A DNA stretch of 22,116 nucleotides, taken from assembly GCA_902492895.1 (NCBI GenBank), contig CABUNG010000039.1, positions 1 through 22,116 on the forward strand. Reading direction: 5' to 3'. This DNA is from an uncultured Oscillospiraceae bacterium. GTDB lineage: Bacteria; Bacillota; Clostridia; Oscillospirales; Acutalibacteraceae. Of the stretch, positions 1 through 6,152 are shown one piece after another. Positions within the stretch are counted from its first letter, which is position 1, and each line of letters begins with the position of its first letter. A program made the position numbers and the translations under genes. A model generated the notes under the pieces. The model worked only from the letters and a program-made list of their open reading frames with translations. It ran no database searches and was not told the DNA's origin.

Positions 1-94
1 GCGTCTTCTCTTCCAGTCCTTCTCTCACCCCGAATCGGCGCCCGTCGATGATCGGCCGGATCCCGATTCTCGCGTGGTTGCAGCCCTGATTCAT
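1..94 (-). CDS. fucI: L-fucose isomerase, N-terminal fragment (runs off left edge)
   Basis: Only the first 31 codons are inside the window. Read on the minus strand from an ATG at 94 they contain the stretch IGIRPIIDGRRFGVREGLEE. This closely matches the start of bacterial L-fucose isomerases (E. coli FucI carries [23 protein letters not shown]). FucI converts L-fucose to L-fuculose, the first step of cytoplasmic fucose catabolism, and is common in gut bacteria that use mucin or plant glycans. The start is supported by an AAGGAG ribosome site at 104-109, nine bases before the ATG. A promoter lies further upstream at 169-197. The catalytic residues are outside the window, so identity rests on this N-terminal signature alone. 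Arabinose isomerase-like relatives are the main alternative. Confidence 0.82.
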   Translation of the reverse strand, partial: MNQGCNHARIGIRPIIDGRRFGVREGLEEKT

Positions 95-168
95 ATCGTT
101 TCGCTCCTTCAAAATTTGATCTGAACGGGACTGGTATTTCCCGCTCTTTACCCCACGGTTACAGGCCA

Positions 169-197
169 AGTGTAGCATAGGAAAACCTAGAAAACAA
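169..197 (-). promoter_or_regulatory. Sigma-A promoter for fucI
   Basis: On the minus strand the -35 box is TTGTTT (192-197) and the -10 box is TACACT (169-174). The spacing is exactly 17 bases and the -10 is extended by TGC. It lies about 75 bases upstream of the fucI start codon. I see no clear operator or catabolite-control box nearby. Confidence 0.6.
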
Positions 198-391
198 GCC
201 ATTTTTTGCGTTTATGCATACCGAACTACAGCGTTCAGTTTTCGCGGTTTTCCTGCCCTTTTCCGCTTGTAAAATCCTGTCGGGTTGCGAAATCGGCTAT
301 GTTCGACAGACATCTGAAATGCATTTTCTGGAAATCCGGAAACGTGTGTTTTGGCGCCCTCAAGAAAGAGCCGTTAATTACATTACGGCCC
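198..391. other. Intergenic DNA between divergent promoters, no gene supported
   Basis: This stretch separates the fucI promoter from the beta-helix gene promoter. Short open frames exist on both strands, but none has a ribosome site or recognisable product. An imperfect inverted repeat with 5-base arms, GCCGT (370-374) and ACGGC (385-389), abuts the -35 box of the rightward promoter. It could be a regulator site, but nothing else supports that. Confidence 0.5.
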
Positions 392-420
392 TTGAAAAAT
401 TGGGAGTTATATGGTATAAT
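392..420 (+). promoter_or_regulatory. Near-consensus sigma-A promoter for the beta-helix surface protein
   Basis: TTGAAA (392-397), a 17-base spacer and TATAAT (415-420) with an extended -10 (TGG immediately before). The predicted transcription start is near 427, giving a leader of about 85 bases to the ATG at 511. This is one of the strongest-looking promoters in the window, which implies the downstream gene was, or is, strongly expressed. Confidence 0.8.
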
Positions 421-429
421 TCGTTCGTC

Positions 430-478
430 ATAGGTGTAGGCTGCGTTATAGTACATACACCGTGGTATAACAACCTAT
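430..478 (+). promoter_or_regulatory. Leader with interlocking inverted repeats
   Basis: Three pairs of complementary arms lie just after the predicted transcription start: ATAGG (430-434) with CCTAT (474-478), GGTGTA (433-438) with TACACC (456-461), and GTTATA (445-450) with TATAAC (466-471). The last two pairs cross, so they could form only as alternative structures or a pseudoknot. The arms are perfect but short. A regulatory RNA switch is possible; chance is not excluded. Confidence 0.35.
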
Positions 479-494
479 ACGGTTAATCAAATGA

Positions 495-2159
495 ATGAAA
501 GGTGAAGAGAATGAAGAGGAACCTTCAAAAAATGGGGACGTCTGGACGGTAAACCCGGATAATGCCCAGGCCACACTGGACGGAGCCTTCGGTTCCATCG
601 ACGGGAAGACGATCCATTTCAGCGAGGGGACCTATTCCGAAGTGCTTGTATTGGCCCGTCCTACCAAGTACGAAGGAAGCAACACGAAATATTACAACAT
701 GAACTGGACGCAGCAAACCGGCTGGGTTAAGGAAGATCAGCCGCTGCCCTATGAGGAGTTTATCCAGAATTCCAGCAATATCGTCACATATGAGCGTAAA
801 GTGAGCAACGTAACTTTTACGGGAGAGGAAGGCGTTGTCCTTCCCGGATTTACGTCGAGTTCAGGCCACGTCTACGGAGCGGCATATGACTATGTCCGAG
901 AGGTGGAAATCGTCAACACGACAAACAGTTATTACGGCGCCTGCTCGTTGGAAAACATTACATTCAGCGGCCTGACAATCAAGGACGGCATCGCCATCGC
1001 CAACTACGGAACGGCAACCAATACCGGCATCAAGATTGTAAACTGCACATTCCAAGGTGATGCCGCTAAAATGGCGACCAATGGTTACGCGGCTATAAGC
1101 CTGAAAGCCGATTCCCGGATATTTGAAGATATCGAGGTGTCCGGCTGTACAATTACGAATTATTTTCAGGGGATTTATTCCCAGGGCTCCGACGGTATCC
1201 AGGTGAATAACAACGTGTTTGACGGTACCACCCACAACGCCATCGCGATCCAGAACGGCGCTTCCAACAAGGTCAGCGGCGAGATTGTGATCGAGGAGAA
1301 CATCATCAAGAATGCGAGCGACCGGGCCATTCGCTTCGGCAATGCCGCCGATGCGGAGAAGATCACCATTGAGAACAACGTCATCAAGGACTCGGGCGAC
1401 AGCGAGGGCGAGCTGATTAAGGGTGATTTCCCTGCCGACAGCAGTGCGGTTTCGCTGGAGCACAACTACTGGGATGGAAAATCGGTCGAAACAGCTGTGG
1501 CGAATGCGGCGGTGCGTCCTGAAACCACAGGCATCGTAAACGGCGTTTTCCCTGAAAATGTGGACGCGTACAGAGCGCAGGGTTATGTAAGCAAGGATAA
1601 CGGCGACGGCACCTTTACCGTTGCGCCTGCGACGGATACGATTACGCTGGTCAGCGGTGCGGCCGAGGATCAAACCCTCACGGTTGAAGCCGGAAAAACC
1701 GAGACGCTTCCTGTGCCGACCTGGGACGGGCACGATTTCCAAGGCTGGTTTGACAGTGACGGCCATAAGGTGGAGAGCTACACCGCGACGGCCGACGGAA
1801 CCGGAAATGTCACGTTTACGGCCAAATGGAAGCATCCCTACGGCGAGGACTGGAAAACGGACGAAAATGGCCACTGGCATGAGTGTGCCTGCGGGGATAA
1901 GGCCGACGCCGCCGAGCACACCTTCAAATGGGTGACAGACAAGGAAGCGACGGCCACCGAGAAGGGCTCGAAGCATGAGGAGTGCGAGACCTGCGGCTAT
2001 AAAAAGGCGGCTGTGGAGATTCCCGCCACCGGAGATCCCGACGCTCCGCAGACAGGCGTCAGCAGCAGCCTTGTCCTTTGCATGACCCTGCTTGTCCTGG
2101 CCTGCGGCGGCCTGACCGGAACGCTTCTGTATTCCAGAAAACGCCGGACCCACGAATGA
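495..2159 (+). CDS. Cell-wall-anchored right-handed beta-helix protein, 5' end apparently damaged
   Basis: The 554-residue frame has three parts. Residues about 10-370 are Asn/Gly/Ile-rich with repeated patterns such as IVIEENIIKNAS and ITIENNVIKDSG, typical of parallel beta-helix (pectate-lyase-like, NosD-like) domains. Residues about 375-445 resemble a Listeria/Bacteroides (InlB-type) repeat (DGHDFQGWFDSDG). Residues about 450-510 carry a Cys/His-rich segment (HWHECACGDK, CETCGYKK) common in Clostridia surface proteins. The C-terminus is a sortase signal: PQTG near 517, a hydrophobic stretch, then RKRR. Such proteins are normally exported and linked to peptidoglycan, often binding or cutting polysaccharides; the substrate cannot be read here. 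No signal peptide exists in this frame, and the ribosome site points to ATG 511 in another frame. A deletion, or an assembly collapse, near 514-545 is likely. No sortase gene is present in the window. Confidence 0.75.
   Translation: MKGEENEEEPSKNGDVWTVNPDNAQATLDGAFGSIDGKTIHFSEGTYSEVLVLARPTKYEGSNTKYYNMNWTQQTGWVKEDQPLPYEEFIQNSSNIVTYERKVSNVTFTGEEGVVLPGFTSSSGHVYGAAYDYVREVEIVNTTNSYYGACSLENITFSGLTIKDGIAIANYGTATNTGIKIVNCTFQGDAAKMATNGYAAISLKADSRIFEDIEVSGCTITNYFQGIYSQGSDGIQVNNNVFDGTTHNAIAIQNGASNKVSGEIVIEENIIKNASDRAIRFGNAADAEKITIENNVIKDSGDSEGELIKGDFPADSSAVSLEHNYWDGKSVETAVANAAVRPETTGIVNGVFPENVDAYRAQGYVSKDNGDGTFTVAPATDTITLVSGAAEDQTLTVEAGKTETLPVPTWDGHDFQGWFDSDGHKVESYTATADGTGNVTFTAKWKHPYGEDWKTDENGHWHECACGDKADAAEHTFKWVTDKEATATEKGSKHEECETCGYKKAAVEIPATGDPDAPQTGVSSSLVLCMTLLVLACGGLTGTLLYSRKRRTHE
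498..513 (+). promoter_or_regulatory. Ribosome site pointing to ATG 511 rather than to the open frame at 495
   Basis: AAAGGTGA (498-505) is followed by five bases and ATG at 511. That reading (MKRNLQKM...) has the basic start expected of a signal peptide but stops at 550-552 after 13 codons. The ATG at 495, which opens the long frame, has no ribosome site in front of it. The site therefore appears to belong to an original start that is now out of frame with the body of the gene. Confidence 0.6.
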
Positions 2160-2173
2160 TTTGCCCCTCATAT

Positions 2174-2202
2174 AAAACCGGCCCCGTTTCGGGGCCGGTT
2201 TT
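2174..2202 (+). terminator. Intrinsic terminator of the beta-helix gene
   Basis: A 13-base-pair hairpin, AAAACCGGCCCCG (2174-2186), loop TTT, CGGGGCCGGTTTT (2190-2202), followed by a T-rich run, 14 bases after the stop codon. Confidence 0.88.
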
Positions 2203-2241
2203 GGTTTGTCCATGGTTATCCGCTTGGTGAGAACAGGAGCC

Positions 2242-2274
2242 ACCGCCCGCATCCGCCTGTCAGATGCGGGCGGT
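2242..2274. repeat. Second GC-rich hairpin behind the terminator
   Basis: ACCGCCCGCATC (2242-2253) pairs perfectly with GATGCGGGCGGT (2263-2274) around a 9-base loop. It is followed on the plus strand by TTTGCTT, a poor T-run. It stands about 40 bases beyond a complete terminator and belongs to no visible gene. It may be a backup terminator or the tail of a lost gene or small RNA. Confidence 0.6.
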
Positions 2275-2334
2275 TTGCTTGAATTGTATTATACAAATAG
2301 GAAAATAGAAAATGTTTAAACTAAATGTTATGAA

Positions 2335-2370
2335 ATAACGCGGAACACATCGACATGTGTTCCGCGTTAT
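2335..2370. repeat. Perfect 16-bp stem with a 4-base loop
   Basis: ATAACGCGGAACACAT (2335-2350), loop CGAC, and its exact complement at 2355-2370. On the minus strand it lies 45-80 bases past the valS stop and is followed by an AT-rich but not T-run sequence. It could act as an RNA 3'-end stabiliser or bidirectional terminator. A short palindromic mobile repeat is another possibility. No second copy is visible in the window. Confidence 0.7.
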
Positions 2371-2382
2371 GGCGAAATTCCG

Positions 2383-2409
2383 AACCAGGCCGAAGGCCCC
2401 GGCCTGGTT
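2383..2409 (-). terminator. Weak terminator-like hairpin directly after valS
   Basis: AACCAGGCC (2383-2391) and GGCCTGGTT (2401-2409) form a 9-base-pair stem with a 9-base loop, starting about 5 bases beyond the valS stop on the minus strand. The U-tract on that strand is poor, so termination may depend on the stronger stem at 2335-2370. Confidence 0.5.
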
Positions 2410-2414
2410 TATTC

Positions 2415-5060
2415 CTATTGCAGAGCCTCCAGGCTTTGATCGAGCAGCGCGATCTTGTCCTTCAGGCGAGCGGCGTTTTCCCGGGCTCCGGCCACGACGC
2501 TTTCGGGCGCCTTATCGGTAAACGCCTTGTTTTCGAGTCTCGACATCACACCGTCGAGCTGCTTCTGCACGTTTTCCCGTTCTTTCTGCAGGCGGGCGCG
2601 CTCGGCTTCCTTATCCACCAGCTCGTCCATCGGGATTTTGATCGTCGCATCGGGGGTGACGATGCTCACGGCGCCCGGCAGATCGAACGCATCGCCCACC
2701 CGGACCTCGGAGGCCGATGCGAGACGGCAGAGGAATGGCGCTCCCTTCTCAAACGTATCGCGGTATCCCGTCTCCACATATACGAGTGCACGGCGGGAGG
2801 GCGGAACGTTCATTTCCGCCCGACGGTTGCGGACAGCCCGGATGGCTTCCATCAGCCGCTCCATCTCCTTCTCCTCTTCGGGGAAGGACAGGGCGGATTC
2901 GACCGCGGGCCAGGGGGCCACCACCAGCGCGCCGCCCTCGTGCGGCAACGCCTGCCAGATTTCCTCCGTGATGAAGGGCATGAACGGATGCAGCAGCTTC
3001 AGAATCCCCTGCATCACCCACAGCAGCACCCGCCGGGCATTTTCTGCCGCCGCTTCGTCCTCGCCGGACAGGCGGGATTTGCAGAGCTCGATGGTCCAGT
3101 CACAATAGTTGTCCCAGATGAAATCGTACAGTTTCTGCACCGCCAGGCCCAGCTCGAATTTCTCGAGGTTGTCGGTGACCGCCCCCACCAAGGTATTATA
3201 ACGGGACACGATCCATTTTTCATCCAGCGTCAGGGCCGCGGGCAGACCGGCGGGCACCTCGTGGCCCTCGAGGTTCATCAGCAGGAACCGGGCGGCGTTC
3301 CACAGCTTGTTGGCGAAGTTCCGGGAGGATTCCACCTTCTCCGGCATGAACCGCATATCGTTCCCCGGGCTGTTGCCGGTCGAGAGCATGAAGCGCAGCG
3401 CATCGGCGCCGTACCGGTCGATGATTTCGAGCGGGTCGATGCCGTTGCCGAGGGATTTCGACATCTTCCGGCCCTGGGCATCCCGCACCAATCCATGGAT
3501 GAAGACGGTGTCGAACGGCACCTGCCCCATGTGTTCGAGGCCGGAGAACATCATCCGCACCACCCAGAAGAAAATGATGTCGTACCCCGTGACCAGGGTG
3601 TTGGTGGGATAGAAATAGTCGAGTTCAGGGGTTTTGTCGGGCCATCCCAGGGTGGAAAACGGCCACAGGGCAGAGGAAAACCAGGTGTCCAGGGTATCCT
3701 CGTCCTGATGAAGATGCGCGCTGCCGCATTTCGGGCAGACGGTCGGATCCTCTCTCGACACGATCATCTCCCCGCAGTCGCCACAGGTCCACGCGGGAAT
3801 GCGGTGGCCCCACCAAAGCTGGCGGGAGATGCACCAGTCCCGGATATTCTCCAGCCAATGGAAGTACACCTTATCGAACCGCTCGGGCACGAATTTGGTC
3901 TCGCCGTTTTTCACCGCGTCGATGGCCGGACCCGCCAGCTCCTTCATCTTGACGAACCACTGCAGGGATACCCGCGGCTCGATGACGGTGTGACAGCGAT
4001 AGCAGGAGCCGACGTTGTGCTTCATCGGCTCGGTCTTCACGAGATAGCCCTGTTCTTCCAGGTCCTTTACGACCGCCCTGCGGCATTCCAGCAGCGTCAT
4101 GCCCTGATACTTCCCGGCGAGCTCGTTCATGTGCCCGTCCTCGGTGGTGACCGTGATGACCTCGAGGTTATGGCGCTGGCCGACCTCGAAATCGTTCGGG
4201 TCATGGGCGGGGGTGATCTTCACCACACCGGTGCCGAAATCCATCTCGACATACGTGTCCGCCACGACCGGGATGCGCTTGCCCACCAGGGGAAGGATCA
4301 CGTTTTTCCCCACCAGATGGCGGTAGCGCTCATCGTCGGGATGGACCGCAACGGCCGTGTCGCCGAGCATGGTCTCAGGTCTGGTGGTGGCGAGTTCCAG
4401 GTATTCCCCGGAGGGATTCCCCTCCTCGTCCGCGATGGGATAGCGCAGATGCCAGAAGGAGGCGTCCTTCTCCTCGAATTCCACCTCTGCATCGGATATC
4501 GACGTCCTGCAGTGGGTGCACCAGTTGACGATCCGTTCACCGCGGTAAATGAGTCCTTTTTCATAGAGCCGGACGAACACCTCCCGCACGGCCTTGGAAC
4601 AGCCTTCATCCATCGTGAAGCGCTCCCGCTCCCAGTCACAGGAGGAACCGAGCTTTTTGAGCTGTTCCACGATCCGGCCGCCGTATTTGTCCTTCCAGCG
4701 CCAGGCGCGTTCCATAAACCCGTCCCGGCCGAGATCCTCTTTGGTCACGCCCTCTTCCGCCATGGCCGCGACGATTTTCGCCTCGGTCGCGATGGCGGCG
4801 TGATCGGTTCCGGGCAGCCACAGCGCCTCATATCCCTGCATCCGCCGCCAACGGATCAGGATGTCCTGAAACGTTTCGTCCAGGGCGTGGCCCATGTGGA
4901 GCTGGCCCGTAATATTGGGAGGCGGAATGACGATGGTGTAGGGTTTCTTTTCCGGGTTGGGCTCGGCATGAAAATATCCGCCCTCGACCCAAAAACGATA
5001 GATCCGGTCCTCCACCTCACCGGGATCATAGGTTTTTGCCAGTTCTTTCCTATCCGCCAT
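2415..5060 (-). CDS. valS: Valyl-tRNA synthetase
   Basis: This 881-residue class Ia synthetase charges tRNA-Val with valine in the cytoplasm, using ATP. The HIGH-type signature is HMGH (residues 55-58) within PPPNITGQLHMGHAL, and the KMSKS loop is at 532-536. A Cys4 zinc knuckle (C426, C429, C442, C445) lies in the editing/catalytic region. The usual ValRS C-terminal coiled-coil arm forms the last 60-70 residues (EAERARLQKERENVQKQLDG). Length matches Bacillus-type ValRS (about 880). The ATG at 5060 is preceded by a GGAGG-containing ribosome site and a good promoter (5120-5148). The predicted leader is only about 50 bases and has no T-box GGGTGG element, unusual for Firmicutes synthetase genes. 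folC, a common downstream partner in this group, is absent. Confidence 0.98.
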   Translation of the reverse strand: MADRKELAKTYDPGEVEDRIYRFWVEGGYFHAEPNPEKKPYTIVIPPPNITGQLHMGHALDETFQDILIRWRRMQGYEALWLPGTDHAAIATEAKIVAAMAEEGVTKEDLGRDGFMERAWRWKDKYGGRIVEQLKKLGSSCDWERERFTMDEGCSKAVREVFVRLYEKGLIYRGERIVNWCTHCRTSISDAEVEFEEKDASFWHLRYPIADEEGNPSGEYLELATTRPETMLGDTAVAVHPDDERYRHLVGKNVILPLVGKRIPVVADTYVEMDFGTGVVKITPAHDPNDFEVGQRHNLEVITVTTEDGHMNELAGKYQGMTLLECRRAVVKDLEEQGYLVKTEPMKHNVGSCYRCHTVIEPRVSLQWFVKMKELAGPAIDAVKNGETKFVPERFDKVYFHWLENIRDWCISRQLWWGHRIPAWTCGDCGEMIVSREDPTVCPKCGSAHLHQDEDTLDTWFSSALWPFSTLGWPDKTPELDYFYPTNTLVTGYDIIFFWVVRMMFSGLEHMGQVPFDTVFIHGLVRDAQGRKMSKSLGNGIDPLEIIDRYGADALRFMLSTGNSPGNDMRFMPEKVESSRNFANKLWNAARFLLMNLEGHEVPAGLPAALTLDEKWIVSRYNTLVGAVTDNLEKFELGLAVQKLYDFIWDNYCDWTIELCKSRLSGEDEAAAENARRVLLWVMQGILKLLHPFMPFITEEIWQALPHEGGALVVAPWPAVESALSFPEEEKEMERLMEAIRAVRNRRAEMNVPPSRRALVYVETGYRDTFEKGAPFLCRLASASEVRVGDAFDLPGAVSIVTPDATIKIPMDELVDKEAERARLQKERENVQKQLDGVMSRLENKAFTDKAPESVVAGARENAARLKDKIALLDQSLEALQ

Positions 5061-5119
5061 GACGGTTCTCCTCCCACGGTTTCACATGATGCCGCACATT
5101 GTGCAGTGAATTACCGATT

Positions 5120-5148
5120 ATTGTAACACAAGCAGAGAACGGAGACAA
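5120..5148 (-). promoter_or_regulatory. Sigma-A promoter for valS
   Basis: On the minus strand TTGTCT (5143-5148), 17-base spacer, TACAAT (5120-5125), with an extended -10 (TGT before it). The predicted start is near 5113. An 11-base palindrome GCACATTGTGC (5094-5104) lies within the first 20 bases of the transcript, but its role is unknown. Confidence 0.7.
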
Positions 5149-5192
5149 GTCCTTTTCCGGGCTTTTTGCCGGCTTTGTCCGCATTCCGGCGA

Positions 5193-5227
5193 TAAAAAAG
5201 CACCGCCCCGGCTCTCCGGGGCGGTGC
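5193..5227 (-). terminator. Intrinsic terminator of the 5235-7646 operon
   Basis: A very strong hairpin: CACCGCCCCGG (5201-5211), loop CTCT, CCGGGGCGGTG (5216-5226), extended by one G-C pair. On the minus strand it is followed by six U residues (5194-5199). It starts 8 bases beyond the stop of the 298-residue gene. Confidence 0.93.
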
Positions 5228-5234
5228 AGCGGAA

Positions 5235-6131
5235 TCATTCGGGATAGACAATGGTATAGGGCGGGTTCTGCGGCTGATACCGGATTTCCAGTTCGGCCGC
5301 CCCCCGTATCCCATCCAGATCAGGCGAATCTTCCCGGCTCGCCTTCTGATCGATTCCAAAGGCGCGGATCCGGATAACCGCCGTTTCCCCGTTTTCCACC
5401 TGCGGCGTATCGTCTAAATAAAGCCCATCATAACGCGTGATGTCAAAACAAACCGTGTCGGTATCAAACACATAGGGCCCCCAGTTGTACTGTCCCGTTA
5501 TATAAAAAGGAGCATCCTGAACCGAGGCCTTGGTCAGCATCTTCATATTGGTCTGCCAGCCGAACACCTCGTTTTTCCCCAGTTCCCGGCCGGTGCGGTA
5601 CCGGAGCGTACAGTAATGATGCTGATCGTCCAGCACCACAATCTGGCTCCAGTCGGGCTCCCCGCCCTCCCGGACCGGATTGCCGAACCGTCTGTCCGGC
5701 GCCTGCACGACAAGCCCCTCCTGTCTGGTAACTGTGATCTCCCCGATACAAAAGTCGTCTCCGATTTTATCGCTCGGCCAGTCTTTGTACGGAAACGCAA
5801 AAGCCCGAATAGTGGCGGTGGTGTATCGGTGGCCGTCGGCATCCTTCTCGTTCCACAGAACCCGGCCGTCGGACGCTGTATAGAGATAATAGCCCTCCTT
5901 TGAAGAGGACATCAGTAAAGGCTCTCCAACCGTATCCAGGCAGCCTGCATCGGTTTCCCAGATGATGGTATACGCATCGCCCTCTTTGGGGGATCCCAAA
6001 TGTTCGATTCGGAGCTCTCCCTCTCCGTCTACTTTCAGAACCGGTTTTGGGGTTCGGAGAAGAAAATACGCCAGCAGCGCCAGCCCGACGGCGCCGACGC
6101 AGAAAATCGCTATGCCGATTGTCTTTTTCAT
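5235..6131 (-). CDS. Unrecognised membrane-anchored extracytoplasmic protein with internal duplication
   Basis: A 298-residue protein of unknown function. Residues about 4-26 (KTIGIAIFCVGAVGLALLAYFL) form one N-terminal membrane anchor or uncleaved signal; no lipobox is present. The remainder is beta-rich and hydrophilic. Two halves look related: IIWETDAGCL...YTASDGRVLW...TATIRAFAF in the first, and FGWQTNMKML...ITRYDGLYL...TAVIRIRAF in the second. Each is followed by a charged tail ending in a beta strand (GEITVTRQ, AELEIRYQ). This suggests two copies of a beta-sandwich-like domain facing the outside. It starts 22 bases after the stop of the 497-residue secreted protein and shares its transcript; a strong terminator follows. 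The start codon ATG at 6131 has only a weak GGTGG ribosome site, so translation may be coupled. I can name no family with confidence. Confidence 0.75.
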   Translation of the reverse strand: MKKTIGIAIFCVGAVGLALLAYFLLRTPKPVLKVDGEGELRIEHLGSPKEGDAYTIIWETDAGCLDTVGEPLLMSSSKEGYYLYTASDGRVLWNEKDADGHRYTTATIRAFAFPYKDWPSDKIGDDFCIGEITVTRQEGLVVQAPDRRFGNPVREGGEPDWSQIVVLDDQHHYCTLRYRTGRELGKNEVFGWQTNMKMLTKASVQDAPFYITGQYNWGPYVFDTDTVCFDITRYDGLYLDDTPQVENGETAVIRIRAFGIDQKASREDSPDLDGIRGAAELEIRYQPQNPPYTIVYPE

Positions 6132-6152
6132 GACACCACCGCCCGATCTGGA

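Noticed and set aside
206..486. Small open frames of 75-90 codons before the beta-helix gene
   Set aside because: They have no ribosome sites, they run across the promoter, and the predicted transcription start lies near or beyond their ends.
861..2252. Minus-strand open frame of 463 codons
   Set aside because: It is antisense to the beta-helix gene and reads through its terminator hairpin, with no supporting start signal.
2355..5126. Plus-strand open frame of 923 codons
   Set aside because: It is antisense to valS, whose motifs are unmistakable. The translation is His/Gly/Arg/Asp-rich with no domain, as expected of a complementary-frame shadow in GC-rich DNA.
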